Shown one piece after another: positions 26,701 through 33,488 of a stretch of DNA of 33,488 nt. Position 1 is the first letter of the stretch. Each line of letters starts with the position of its first letter. The notes beneath the pieces were generated by a model. That model had not been told where the DNA came from and ran no database searches. It saw only the letters and a program-made list of their open reading frames with translations. The stretch is taken from contig JAFSIK010000077.1 of NCBI GenBank assembly GCA_017439805.1, positions 1 to 33,488 of the forward strand, read 5' to 3'. The position numbers and the translations under genes are program-made. This stretch comes from Oscillospiraceae bacterium (lineage in GTDB: Bacteria > Bacillota > Clostridia > Oscillospirales > Oscillospiraceae).

Positions 26701-27473
26701 ATTTCCTCATATCTGCGCGCGGCGGCGTCCTCTGCCACAGCGGTGAGAATATCTTCATAGGACTCTGACACCGCCTTGTACTCATCACTGTATATGTAGA
26801 GCCCCTGCGCATCAGTAAGCGTAAGATAAATCTGCGTATAGTAGTCCGCATCAAAGGAGTCTTCTGTAAGGTAAAAAAATGAAGATATAACGCCACTGCC
26901 AAGACTTGTTGAGCCACGCTCAAAATTCATGTAAAGGGGAGAGGTGGCAAGACCCACAACCGTGTATTCGTTACAGGCAAAAGTATCCAGCCTGTCATCA
27001 TCATTGTCGGAAGTTAAAGTTATGGTACTGCCTATTGCATCTTCCGTAAAATGGAAAGCATCGCCAAGGCATTCGTCCGCTGCCTGAGGCATTCTGCCGG
27101 CAGTAAGTTTCGGATCGTTTACTCCGGGGGTTATCATCTCTGCCATCATAACAACGCTGGAGCTGTCTCCGGTAGCTTCTGCCAGATAATCGCTGTAAAC
27201 CATGACGTCCATACTAATGGCGCCCACAGCTTTTTTTACGCCCTGTACGGCTCCCACGGCAGCAACATCCTCGTCGGCATAACCCACCGTTGAAACAAGC
27301 CTGTAATCGAAGAAATTCTGCTCGGCAAGGTATTTGTCACCGGCGTTCTGCATGGCAGGTTTGCACGTTCGAAGACCGGCGAAAAATCCCGTGCCCAGGG
27401 CTATTATGGCAAAAATGGCAATAAAGCGGCCAAGACTGCCTTTTATTTCCCGGAAAATAGTTTTGCGTATCAT
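23787..27473 (-). CDS. Giant FtsX/MacB-type ABC transporter permease with coiled-coil stalk
   Basis: The 1228-residue membrane subunit has a first membrane helix (about 15-34), a MacB-type external domain (about 50-240), then two long coiled-coil arms (about 245-410 and 515-675) rich in repeated units such as ELADA, ELSDA and DGxxEY, separated by an Ala/Met-rich tip (about 410-515). A first FtsX block of three helices follows (about 705-825), then a second external domain and a second FtsX block (about 1110-1220). The two arms have equal length, so an antiparallel hairpin reaching out from the membrane is likely. It starts 10 bases after its ATPase. FtsX/MacB-type systems act mechanically on envelope targets or export lipids and peptides; the role here is unknown. 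Confidence 0.9.
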   Translation of the reverse strand: MIRKTIFREIKGSLGRFIAIFAIIALGTGFFAGLRTCKPAMQNAGDKYLAEQNFFDYRLVSTVGYADEDVAAVGAVQGVKKAVGAISMDVMVYSDYLAEATGDSSSVVMMAEMITPGVNDPKLTAGRMPQAADECLGDAFHFTEDAIGSTITLTSDNDDDRLDTFACNEYTVVGLATSPLYMNFERGSTSLGSGVISSFFYLTEDSFDADYYTQIYLTLTDAQGLYIYSDEYKAVSESYEDILTAVAEDAAARRYEEIRRDAMTELSDGEKEYADGMQEYLDGKAEAEQELADAWQELSDAKADIEDAEIEIADAWVEFRTEMTDAKQELSDAERDLADAFAELTDAETEYAEGLAEYEKAMSDFESGKAEFTDGFKKYYDGLSEYNKGFDEWSKYKEELDRADIAMANGAAQLSQYKAQYQQMQALYNGVSAAASAQGTDAATFIAGLKMLIIAADGGDAMAAAQLAALDSMVQSMGVADTRALVASWDAAEAAIISQGYGTALDENALNVMGTALTDAENQLTWGAIELQKARTQLSEAKKELDEAKAELDDAWSEIHDGNMTIYDGENELADAAAELGVARTDIDNGWAEYYGGLQDVSDGWNELYSEEARITAELHDAEQELADGKLEYSDGVQEYLEGKSEAHRELLDAEAELADARAELDDGWQQYRDLKSPSVYCLNRDTNLGFSCFKNDSEIVQGLSTVFPVFFYIVAALICITTMTRMVDEQRTQIGVMKALGYGSGAIISKYIVYSASASLLGCISGYFLGTVFLPKIIWAAYKIMYNFGDIEYTFLPALAAGCVFAYLAGVILVTWLCCRSTLRLVAADLMRPKAPKSGKRVIFERIPFLWNRMSFLGKVSVRNILRYKQRLIMMIIGICGCSALVLTGFGVRDSISNVVYFQYDEITTYDCLVSTGDEHDEKWVDELVEYMDGDVAEAMLVSEVSVDVTIDGLTKTLMMIVPKDDISPYIDLHYKGEQIPYPGPGETVVCTSVADHFDLEVGDTFTARDPDLNQVELTVSGICENYVYNYIYVSLDTCRDTMGLGDDMSGLLINFSEGTDHSGAAAKLLNYDDVTSAVVSEEFKERITSMMDSMDFIVLLVIVFAAGLAVIVLYNLTNISLTERVREIATIKVLGFYPMQTATYVFRENLVLTVIGSLLGLLVGVWLHGFAISKIRLDMIFFQPRIIPVSYVLSVVLTVVFALIVDALMYKKVKKINMAEALKSIE

Positions 27474-27483
27474 TTATAAAAAC

Positions 27484-28188
27484 TCACCATTCAATATCGT
27501 CCACGGAAATGGGATTTGGGTTAAGAGTTATCTGACCAATAGTACCGCTTTTTACGGTTATCACTCTGTCCGCCATAGCTGTAAGCGCCTGGTTATGGGT
27601 AATAATTACAACCGTCATACCTGTTTCGCGGCATGTCTGCTGAAGGAGCTTTAAAATTGCCTTGCCGGTGTTGTAATCAAGCGCGCCGGTAGGCTCGTCA
27701 CAGAGCAGAAGCTTCGGGTTTTTCGCAAGAGCCCGGGCGATGGCAACACGCTGCTGCTCACCGCCGGAAAGCTGAGCCGGGAAGTTTTTAGCCCTGTCCT
27801 CAAGACCTACTTTTTTTAAAACAGTGGCTGCATCAAGAGGGTTTGGACTTAACATACTGGCAAGTTCCACATTTTCAAAAGCTGTAAGATTGCCCATCAG
27901 GTTATAAAACTGAAAAACAAACCCAACATCATATCTGCGGTATGCTGTCAGCTGACGTGTGTTAAAAGCGGAAATATCCGTTCCGTCAAGTGTAACGGTA
28001 CCGGAAGTAAGAGTATCCATGCCGCCAAGGATATTTAGCAGGGTAGTTTTGCCGGCACCGGAGGCGCCGACAATAACGCATATTTCGCCCTTTTCTATCT
28101 GAAAACTTACGTCTTTAAGGGCTTCAACACTTACCTCGCCGGAATTATATACTTTTCGTACATCTTTGAATTCTACATATGCGCTCAT
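27484..28188 (-). CDS. ABC transporter ATP-binding protein (MacB/LolD type)
   Basis: The 234-residue nucleotide-binding subunit has Walker [10 protein letters not shown] (41-49), the Q-loop in [20 protein letters not shown], signature [15 protein letters not shown], Walker [13 protein letters not shown] and the H-loop ITHN. The [10 protein letters not shown] and DEPTGALD wording is typical of the MacB/LolD/FtsE branch that partners with FtsX-type permeases. The ATG at 28188 follows GGGGTG; the GTG three codons earlier is part of that site. It is the first gene of a two-gene operon with the large permease. Confidence 0.96.
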   Translation of the reverse strand: MSAYVEFKDVRKVYNSGEVSVEALKDVSFQIEKGEICVIVGASGAGKTTLLNILGGMDTLTSGTVTLDGTDISAFNTRQLTAYRRYDVGFVFQFYNLMGNLTAFENVELASMLSPNPLDAATVLKKVGLEDRAKNFPAQLSGGEQQRVAIARALAKNPKLLLCDEPTGALDYNTGKAILKLLQQTCRETGMTVVIITHNQALTAMADRVITVKSGTIGQITLNPNPISVDDIEW

Positions 28189-28221
28189 TAACAGCACCCC
28201 ATTGAATATCTTTAAATATAA

Positions 28222-28249
28222 ATTATAGCAAGATAGTTTTTCTTTGCAA
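28222..28249 (-). promoter_or_regulatory. Predicted promoter of the ABC ATPase-permease operon
   Basis: Minus-strand -35 TTGCAA (28244-28249), a 16-base spacer and a perfect -10 TATAAT (28222-28227). Confidence 0.65.
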
Positions 28250-28314
28250 ATATATGTGCGGCGTACAAAACGATATTTACAGAATATTTACATGATAGCT
28301 TCGGAAAATTTCGG

Positions 28315-28343
28315 TGGAAATTTTTATTTGCCAGTGATATAAT
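28315..28343 (+). promoter_or_regulatory. Predicted promoter of the cytidylate-kinase-like gene
   Basis: -35 TGGAAA (28315-28320), a 17-base spacer ending in TGA (extended -10), and -10 TATAAT (28338-28343), 30 bases before the GTG start. Confidence 0.55.
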
Positions 28344-28373
28344 TTGTTTATAAACTGCCCGGGGAGGGATACT

Positions 28374-28982
28374 GTGAACAAGAATACCGTTATCGTTATC
28401 GGGCGCCAGTTCGGTGCCGGCGGACGTGAAATAGGCAGAGGAGTGGCAAGCAAGCTGGGCATTCCTTTCTACGATAAGGAACTTCTGGCCGAAGCCGCAA
28501 GAAAAAGCGGTTTGTCTGACCAATTTCTTGCCGCTTTTGATGAGGTAAAAACCACAAGCCTTCTTTATTCTTTTGTAATGCACGGCCAAAACAGCGGTTT
28601 TTTCAATTCCCGCGACAATCTTGGCCTTATGGCCTATGAGGCGCAGGTAGCGGCGCTGAGAAATGTGGCGTCAAGAGGCCCCTGCGTTATCGTAGGACGA
28701 GGCGCAGATTACATACTCAAGGACGAATACGACGTTGTAAGCATATTTATCACAGGCAGCACCGATGACCGCATAAACCACGTCATGCAGCGCGACGGAG
28801 TATCCGCCAAGGAAGCCCGACAGAAAACCGAGCGTATGGACAAAAACCGTGCCTCATATTACAGCGAGCTTACCGGCCACAAATGGGGTGCCGCCGCAAA
28901 CTACGACCTTTGCGTAAACGGCTGGAAACTGGGAATTGATAAGTCTGTAGAGCTAATTGCTTCTTTTGTGAACGCAAGATAA
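28374..28982 (+). CDS. Cytidylate kinase-like family protein
   Basis: The 202-residue P-loop protein of the cytidylate-kinase-like family has VIVIGRQFGAGGREIG (6-21), where the canonical GKS of the P-loop is GGR, then GIPFYDKELL, the GPCVIVGRGADYIL strand (about 103-116) and a lid-like region KEARQKTERMDKNRASYY. The family is common in Firmicutes and Bacteroidetes; its nucleotide substrate is unproven, so no cmk symbol is given. GTG at 28374 is chosen because GGGGAGGG lies 5-8 bases upstream; an ATG 30 bases earlier would be at the transcript start. Single-gene unit with its own promoter and terminator. Confidence 0.88.
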   Translation: MNKNTVIVIGRQFGAGGREIGRGVASKLGIPFYDKELLAEAARKSGLSDQFLAAFDEVKTTSLLYSFVMHGQNSGFFNSRDNLGLMAYEAQVAALRNVASRGPCVIVGRGADYILKDEYDVVSIFITGSTDDRINHVMQRDGVSAKEARQKTERMDKNRASYYSELTGHKWGAAANYDLCVNGWKLGIDKSVELIASFVNAR

Positions 28983-28987
28983 AATTT

Positions 28988-29018
28988 AAAAACCCGACGA
29001 AAATCGTCGGGTTTTTTG
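28988..29018. terminator. Bidirectional terminator between the kinase-like gene and livF
   Basis: AACCCGACGA (28991-29000) pairs with TCGTCGGGTT (29004-29013), loop AAA. TTTTTT follows on the plus strand, and on the minus strand the stem runs into TTTTTAAATTTT. Confidence 0.9.
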
Positions 29019-29023
29019 TTTTG

Positions 29024-29722
29024 TCAAGTACCCAGGTACGCAGCCTTAACAGCTTCGTTGCTGAGAAGTTCCTCGCCGGCACCCGTGAGGGTGATTCTGC
29101 CGGTTTCCAGAACATAGCCGGTATCGGCAGTTTTCAGAGCCATATTGGCGTTCTGTTCGATGAGGAGTACGGTAACGCCCTGCTTGTTGATTTCCTTAAT
29201 AATGGTGAAAATATCACGCACGATCAGAGGAGCCAGACCAAGGGAGGGTTCGTCCATCATCAGAACCTTTGGGCGGCTCATAAGGGCTCTGCCAACGGCC
29301 AGCATCTGCTGCTCGCCGCCGGAAAGAGTGCCGCCGGCCTGCCAGGAACGTTCCTTAAGTCTGGGGAAGAGGGAGTATACCCACTCTATATCATCGTTAA
29401 GATTGTCCTTGCGCATATAGGCGCCGATCTTGAGGTTTTCAAGAACCGTAAGGTCTGCAAAAATTTTGCGTCCTTCGGGAACAAGGGTAATGCCTCTTGC
29501 AACGATGTCGTTGGGAGCCATGCCTGTGATGTCCTCGCCTAAAAACTCGACAGAGCCGGAGCGGGGTTTTACAAGACCGGCGATAGTGCGAAGGGTGGTG
29601 GATTTGCCGGCACCGTTGGCACCGATAAGGGTAACTATGCTGCCCTCGTTTACCTCAAAAGAGATGCCTTTAACAGCCTCGATGCCGCCGTAATTGACCT
29701 TAAGATCGTTGATTTTAAGCAT
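29024..29722 (-). CDS. livF: Branched-chain amino acid ABC transporter ATP-binding protein LivF
   Basis: The 232-residue ATPase, second of the pair energising Liv-type amino acid uptake, has Walker A GANGAGKST (about 34-42), GITLVPEGRKIFADLTVLEN (the Q-loop region typical of LivF), signature LSGGEQQMLAVGRAL, Walker B VLMMDEPSLGLAP and the H-loop Gln form LLIEQN. The ATG at 29722 overlaps the end of livG by eight bases and follows GGGGGTG inside livG; longer readings are spurious. Last gene of the operon, ending at a strong terminator. Confidence 0.97.
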   Translation of the reverse strand: MLKINDLKVNYGGIEAVKGISFEVNEGSIVTLIGANGAGKSTTLRTIAGLVKPRSGSVEFLGEDITGMAPNDIVARGITLVPEGRKIFADLTVLENLKIGAYMRKDNLNDDIEWVYSLFPRLKERSWQAGGTLSGGEQQMLAVGRALMSRPKVLMMDEPSLGLAPLIVRDIFTIIKEINKQGVTVLLIEQNANMALKTADTGYVLETGRITLTGAGEELLSNEAVKAAYLGT

Positions 29723-30560
29723 CTTCGTCCACCCCCAGATAAGCTTTGATAACCTTCGGGTCGTTTCTGACAACTTCAGGAGTGCCCTGGGAAATAAGAC
29801 GGCCGAAGTCAAGTACGTAAATGCGGTCAGATATCTGCATAACCAGATCCATGTGATGCTCAATCATCAGAATGGTCAGATTGTACTTGTCACGAATCTG
29901 AGAAATGAACTCACTGAGTTCCAGAGTCTCCTGGGGGTTCATACCTGCGGCAGGTTCGTCCAGAAGCAGCAGGGAAGGATCGGTGGCAAGAGCGCGGGCA
30001 ATCTCAAGTCTGCGCTGCAGACCGTAGGGCAGATTCTTGGCGGTTTCATCTTTCAGATGAGCCAGGTTCTGCTCTTCCAGCAGAGCCATGGTTTCCTCGC
30101 GCATACGCATTTCTTCCTTCTTGTTAAAACGGAAAGTGGCAGAAAGGAAATTCTGCTTTGCACGCATATGTTTTGCAATGAGGACGTTGTCAAAAACGCT
30201 CAGTGCAGAGAACAGGCGAATGTTCTGGAAGGTACGGGCAATACCACGGTATGTGATTTTGTCGGGAGTTGGACTGAGTACACGCCCGGTGTAGAAATCC
30301 GCATTTTCACCGGCGTACATTTTCTTCATCTTTCCCTGAGGATGGTTGCGGATAATGGCCTCTCCGTTGAAGGAGATAATACCGTTGGTAGGCTCATAAA
30401 CACCGGTAATGCAGTTAAAAGCAGTGGTCTTGCCGGCACCGTTGGGGCCGATGAGAGCAACGATTTCGCCCTTGTTTACCTCCATGGAGAGGTTATTTAC
30501 GGCGACAACACCGCCGAACTGCATGGTTACATTTTCAACTTTAAGAACATTATTGCTCAT
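29715..30560 (-). CDS. livG: Branched-chain amino acid ABC transporter ATP-binding protein LivG
   Basis: The 281-residue ATPase has Walker A GPNGAGKTT (about 38-46), the LivG hallmark ARTFQNIRLFSALSVFDNV (the Q-loop region), a signature read as LPYGLQRRLEIARAL (LPYG in place of LSGG, normal for LivG), Walker B LLLLDEPAAGMNP and IEHHMDLVM. A segment of about 20 residues (near 75-95, GKMKKMYAGENADFYTG) is longer than in many LivG proteins. GGAGG precedes the ATG, which overlaps the livM stop by four bases. Confidence 0.97.
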   Translation of the reverse strand: MSNNVLKVENVTMQFGGVVAVNNLSMEVNKGEIVALIGPNGAGKTTAFNCITGVYEPTNGIISFNGEAIIRNHPQGKMKKMYAGENADFYTGRVLSPTPDKITYRGIARTFQNIRLFSALSVFDNVLIAKHMRAKQNFLSATFRFNKKEEMRMREETMALLEEQNLAHLKDETAKNLPYGLQRRLEIARALATDPSLLLLDEPAAGMNPQETLELSEFISQIRDKYNLTILMIEHHMDLVMQISDRIYVLDFGRLISQGTPEVVRNDPKVIKAYLGVDEDA

Positions 30561-32005
30561 ATTGCCGCCTCCTCTCCGCTGGCGGGAGCAGCTTTCTTTT
30601 TCCTGCGTTTTCTGAACAGGTCGGTGATTTCCTTATCACCCATGATACCTCTGCGGAAGAACAGAACAACGATCATAATGATAAATGAGAATACCACCAT
30701 ACGGAAGCCGTTGCGAAGCAGGGGAAGGGTAAGATTTGCGCTGAACGCAAATACTATGTCCCAAACCACAAGAGCGATGCCTACTATCAACAATATAAGC
30801 AGCGACCACGTGATCTTTTTGCGCTTTTTAGCGTTCGGGGCAGAGGGGGGAGTGTAAACAAGTTTCTTTCCCTTTTTGCCCTGAGTGATGAAAATGAGAG
30901 CAACGATTGCGATTACAACAACAGCAAAAACAATGTTGAATGTAACCTTGGAGCCGGTTTCAAGTGCGGTTTCGCTGTCCAGGAAACGCAGCCACCATTC
31001 AGAGCAGGCAACATACAGGAATGTAGCAATGCAGCTGCCGGAGATGGAACCGATACCGCCTATAACAACGATAAGAAGGATCTCGTAAGTCATGGTGGAG
31101 GTGAAGGGTTTTGCCTGGGCATTGGTGGCATACATAGCAAACAGGGCGCCGCCCACGCCGGCAAAGAAAGAGGAGATGCAGAAGGACAGCTGCTTATGTT
31201 TTGCAAGGTTGATGCCCATTGCCTCGGCTGCGATCTCATCCTCACGGATGGCCTTGAAGGCGCGGCCGTAAGAGGAGTTGATGAGCATGATGATAATAAC
31301 AATACATACGATAGCCACCAGGAAAGGAACAAATGTGGACAGTCGCAGCACAACATCACCGTCTGCGTTTTCAATATTGAAGCTGGAGAAAATAGGGAAG
31401 TTTTTAAGCATATTGGCGCCGTTGGTTACAGGGCCAAGTCTCTGCCACTGGAAAATTGCGCGGATAATTTCAGCGAAGCCAAGGGTTGCAATAGCCAGAT
31501 AGTCACTCTTAAGTCTGAGAACGGGCAGACCGATAAGCCATGCGAAAATCGCTGCAACACAACCGGCCAGAATTATGGCGACCAGAACGCCCAGAATAAG
31601 GCTTACAGCGCCGCCGGCACCGGTGGTGCCGAATATACTGCCAAATGCGTCAGGAAGAGAAAACTTTACGGCAGAGCCGCCGAACAGATAGTATACCTGA
31701 TCCTTGGCAGCCATGGGAACGGTAAGGATGGCATAGGTATAAGCGCCAAGAAGCATGAATCCGGCCTGGCCAAGAGAGAACAGGCCAGTAAAGCCGTTAA
31801 GCAGGTTCATGGAAACCGCAACCAGAGAGTAAACCGCACCCTTTTTAAGAACGGTGAACAGCTGGCTGGTAGGCTTCAAAATAGAAGGTACTTCAGGCAG
31901 AATACCGCTGAGATTTTCAAGAAGAATAACGATACCCAGTACGATAACAATGCACAGCAGGGCGACCCAGGTGTTTTTCTTGTTGGCAAAATTCTGTTTC
32001 GTCAT
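30557..32005 (-). CDS. livM: Branched-chain amino acid ABC transporter permease LivM with extra two-helix insertion
   Basis: The 482-residue permease has the family core: GLFSLGQAGFMLLGAY (74-89), LRLKSDYLAIATLGFAEIIR (163-182), the coupling region FKAIREDEIAAEAMGIN (250-266) and GGIGSISGSCI (316-326). The usual closing helix is found at the very end (about 430-455, RMVVFSFIIMIVVLFFRRG). Between the core and that helix lies an extra segment of about 90 residues (about 340-428) with two added membrane helices (about 355-374 and 399-420) around a Lys-rich loop. This makes it clearly longer than typical LivM, about 300-430 residues. GGGGGTG precedes the ATG. Confidence 0.95.
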   Translation of the reverse strand: MTKQNFANKKNTWVALLCIVIVLGIVILLENLSGILPEVPSILKPTSQLFTVLKKGAVYSLVAVSMNLLNGFTGLFSLGQAGFMLLGAYTYAILTVPMAAKDQVYYLFGGSAVKFSLPDAFGSIFGTTGAGGAVSLILGVLVAIILAGCVAAIFAWLIGLPVLRLKSDYLAIATLGFAEIIRAIFQWQRLGPVTNGANMLKNFPIFSSFNIENADGDVVLRLSTFVPFLVAIVCIVIIIMLINSSYGRAFKAIREDEIAAEAMGINLAKHKQLSFCISSFFAGVGGALFAMYATNAQAKPFTSTMTYEILLIVVIGGIGSISGSCIATFLYVACSEWWLRFLDSETALETGSKVTFNIVFAVVVIAIVALIFITQGKKGKKLVYTPPSAPNAKKRKKITWSLLILLIVGIALVVWDIVFAFSANLTLPLLRNGFRMVVFSFIIMIVVLFFRRGIMGDKEITDLFRKRRKKKAAPASGEEAAI

Positions 32006-32017
32006 GAGTGCACCCCC

Positions 32018-32905
32018 TTATACCTTGTCGGTGGCCTTCTCGCCAAACAGACCGGTGGGTTTGAATACCAGAATGATGATGAGCAGGGCAAAGGTGAAGG
32101 CATCGGAGAATACGGAAACATCCCATGCAGAGGGAAGAGCCTTGATAATAGTCTCGCAGATACCGATTATGAATGCACCGATAACAGCGCCGGGAATGGA
32201 ACCAATGCCGCCGAAAACAGCCGCAACAAAGGCCTTCAGGCCGGGCAGAGCGCCGATAGTGGGGGTAACGGCAGTATAGTTGGTGAAGTAGAGAATAGAG
32301 CCGATTGCCGCCAGAGCAGAGCCGATAATAAAGGTCGCGGAAATAACTCTGTTGATTTTGATACCCATCAGCTGTGAAGTTTCAAAATCCTTCGAAACAG
32401 CACGCATCGCCATACCGACCTTTGTATGGTTAATCAACTGGGTAAGAAGTATTACAAGGATGATAACCAGAATGGGAGTAAGGATAACGACCCACTTGGT
32501 AGGAGTACCGGCAATGTTTACAGTTGCAGACAAGCCGGGGATGGTGGGGTAGGTCATGGGCTGACCGCCGGTGACGTAGGTAGCCACGTTCTGCAGAAGG
32601 TAGCTGACACCGATAGCGGAAATCATAACGGACATTCTGGGGGCGCTGCGCAGGGGTTTATAGGCAACGCGCTCAATAACAAATGCAAGAATAACGGTCA
32701 TAATAATGACCAGAGGGATGGTTATGTACAGGGGAAGGGTAGCGGACAAATAAATGCCGATAAGGCCTGCGACCATAAATACATCGCCGTGAGCGAAGTT
32801 TATAAGTCGCAAAATGCCGTATACCATGGTGTAACCGATGGCAATCAAGGCATACTGTCCGCCAACCGAGATACCGGAAAGCAGGACAGAAATTATATAT
32901 TCCAT
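32018..32905 (-). CDS. livH: Branched-chain amino acid ABC transporter permease LivH
   Basis: The 295-residue membrane permease has the family start LLSGISVGGQYALIAIGYTM (8-27), VYGILRLINFAHGDVFMVAG, the coupling segment MAMRAVSKDFETSQLMGIKI and GGIGSIPGAVIGAFIIGICE near the C terminus. Pairs with LivM to form the channel. GGAGGAGAACCT gives the ribosome site for the ATG at 32905; an in-frame start 60 bases upstream lies in the hairpin region and is rejected. It is 12 bases from livM but 161 bases from the substrate-binding gene, a gap that carries two large hairpins. Confidence 0.97.
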   Translation of the reverse strand: MEYIISVLLSGISVGGQYALIAIGYTMVYGILRLINFAHGDVFMVAGLIGIYLSATLPLYITIPLVIIMTVILAFVIERVAYKPLRSAPRMSVMISAIGVSYLLQNVATYVTGGQPMTYPTIPGLSATVNIAGTPTKWVVILTPILVIILVILLTQLINHTKVGMAMRAVSKDFETSQLMGIKINRVISATFIIGSALAAIGSILYFTNYTAVTPTIGALPGLKAFVAAVFGGIGSIPGAVIGAFIIGICETIIKALPSAWDVSVFSDAFTFALLIIILVFKPTGLFGEKATDKV

Positions 32906-32930
32906 AGGTTCTCCTCCGATTTTCTGATTT

Positions 32931-32979
32931 GGGCTGTCTCGAAAAGAGCCGCAAAATCGGGCCATTTTCGAGGCAGCCC
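32931..32979 (-). repeat. 15-bp inverted repeat upstream of livH
   Basis: Arms 32931-32945 (GGGCTGTCTCGAAAA) and 32965-32979 (TTTTCGAGGCAGCCC) pair with one G-U wobble in the RNA, around a 19-base centre. There is no T tract, so it is not a plain terminator. It lies between livJ and livH and may act as an RNA stability or attenuation element, or be a copy of a dispersed intergenic repeat. Confidence 0.7.
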
Positions 32980-32998
32980 AAGCCTGCAGAAACGCGCC

Positions 32999-33029
32999 GT
33001 TTGGCGGGGGCTAATGGCCCCCGCCAAAC
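32999..33029 (-). repeat. Perfect 13-bp GC-rich hairpin after the liv binding-protein gene
   Basis: GTTTGGCGGGGGC (32999-33011) pairs perfectly with GCCCCCGCCAAAC (33017-33029) around TAATG. No T tract follows on either strand. Positioned 37 bases after the livJ stop, it could protect the livJ message from 3' exonucleases and reduce read-through into livHMGF. Confidence 0.75.
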
Positions 33030-33066
33030 GATACAAATCAAGATAGATGTGTATTAAGAGAGCTGA

Positions 33067-33488
33067 TTATTTCGCGGTCTGGACAGTCTCCAGCTCCCAA
33101 ACGCCGCCCTCAGCGATGTGCTTGATGTAAGCGGTGTCGCGGATAGCGTCGCCAATGTCGTCGAATGCGATGGCGCCGGAAACGCCGGAGTAGGTAACGC
33201 CACCCAGAGCGGCCTTAATGTCGCCGGGTTCAACAGAGCCGGCAGCCTTCATGGCTTCCAGAGCTACGTAGTAAGCGTCATAACCCATAGCGGTAACAGC
33301 GGAGATGGTGTCGTTGCCGCCGTTGGAGGCAAGAGCATCAGCGTTGGTGTTGATGTATTCCTTGATAGCAGCGTCGAATTCAGGGGAGCCGCCCTCCTGA
33401 TAGAAGGTGGAAACGTAAACCTGAACATCGGTGCCCTTGGCAGCTTCCAGAACCATGTTGTCGTCCAGAGTGTCGGAGCCCAGGATGG
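33067..33488 (-). CDS. livJ: Liv-type ABC transporter substrate-binding protein, C-terminal part
   Basis: Only the last 140 codons are in the window; the gene runs off the right edge, so the lipoprotein signal is not seen. The visible part is the C-terminal lobe of a type 1 periplasmic-binding fold (Peripla_BP_6): ILGSDTLDDN, VYVSTFYQEGG, FDAAIKEYINTNADA, the family-typical MGYDAYYVALEAMKAAGS and the closing GAIAFDDIGDAIRDTAYIK. With livHMGF just downstream it is the binding protein of this importer. Leu/Ile/Val is the usual ligand, but other amino acids or small amides are possible. Confidence 0.93.
   Translation of the reverse strand, partial: ILGSDTLDDNMVLEAAKGTDVQVYVSTFYQEGGSPEFDAAIKEYINTNADALASNGGNDTISAVTAMGYDAYYVALEAMKAAGSVEPGDIKAALGGVTYSGVSGAIAFDDIGDAIRDTAYIKHIAEGGVWELETVQTAK

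Noticed and set aside
25449..26741. DNA tandem repeat within the large permease
   Set aside because: The repetition is at the protein level (heptad-like Asp-Ala/Asp-Gly units); nucleotide copies are diverged, so this is a coiled coil and not a DNA repeat array.
31196..32377. Long plus-strand open frame across livM and livH (393 codons), and a similar one at 29694-30857
   Set aside because: Antisense shadows of highly biased liv genes; products are compositionally odd and lack motifs.
1..33488. CRISPR array, prophage, IS element or integrase next to the two tRNA genes
   Set aside because: No regularly spaced repeats, transposase or integrase motifs, or duplicated tRNA 3' ends were found.

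Overview
The window looks like chromosomal DNA from a Gram-positive, anaerobic member of the Clostridia, probably Oscillospirales/Ruminococcaceae-like; this placement is inference. The evidence is a K+-dependent (Na+-type) membrane pyrophosphatase, strong GGAGG ribosome sites, short-leader promoters, RecD2-ComF-MreB linkage, an FMN-riboswitch-controlled RibU, a DUF4830 protein and no respiratory genes. Both window ends cut genes: hppA on the left and the liv substrate-binding gene on the right. No phage, IS element, CRISPR array or rRNA was seen.

Layout. 1-2022 (-): hppA, with an in-frame amber codon and several substitutions at normally invariant residues close to the window edge. 2300-3287: a DUF4830 membrane-anchored protein and a convergent SLOG/YpsA-like protein. 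3339-4238: promoter, FMN riboswitch, terminator and ribU. 4260-4838 (-): mobA, divergent from an operon at 4976-8201 encoding a small membrane protein, recD2 and comF; mreB follows with its own promoter. 9414-9490: tRNA-Arg(ACG). 9566-15044 (-): a radC-uvrB-uvrA DNA-repair operon. 15176-15262: tRNA-Leu(TAA). 15462-16118: a membrane-anchored XRE regulator. 16153-21353 (-): moxR, DUF58, a DUF4129-like membrane gene and an anchored GH26-like glycosidase, all overlapping. 21413-21814 (-): cytidine deaminase. 21876-22775 (-): a PflX-like radical SAM gene split by one in-frame TGA. 22871-23749: an MBL-fold hydrolase. 23787-28188 (-): an ABC ATPase and a giant FtsX-type permease with a two-armed coiled-coil stalk. 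28374-28982: a cytidylate-kinase-like protein. 29024-33488 (-): the branched-chain amino acid type ABC transporter operon livJ-H-M-G-F.

The genes fall into housekeeping modules: energy coupling by PPi hydrolysis, excision repair, cell shape, vitamin and amino acid uptake, and nucleotide salvage. There are also cell-surface modules. The most unusual is the MoxR-DUF58-DUF4129-GH26 operon: the third gene has the flanking parts of a TgpA-type protein but no transglutaminase domain, and a tethered glycosidase-like domain is encoded next to it. The long coiled-coil ABC permease is the other stand-out.

Stop-codon use is striking. Of the 27 genes I assign, 19 end in TAA, 8 in TGA and none in TAG, yet one TAG sits inside hppA and one TGA inside the radical SAM gene. 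Nonsense mutation or sequence error is the simplest reading of both. Promoters called here come from visual matching to the sigma-A consensus.
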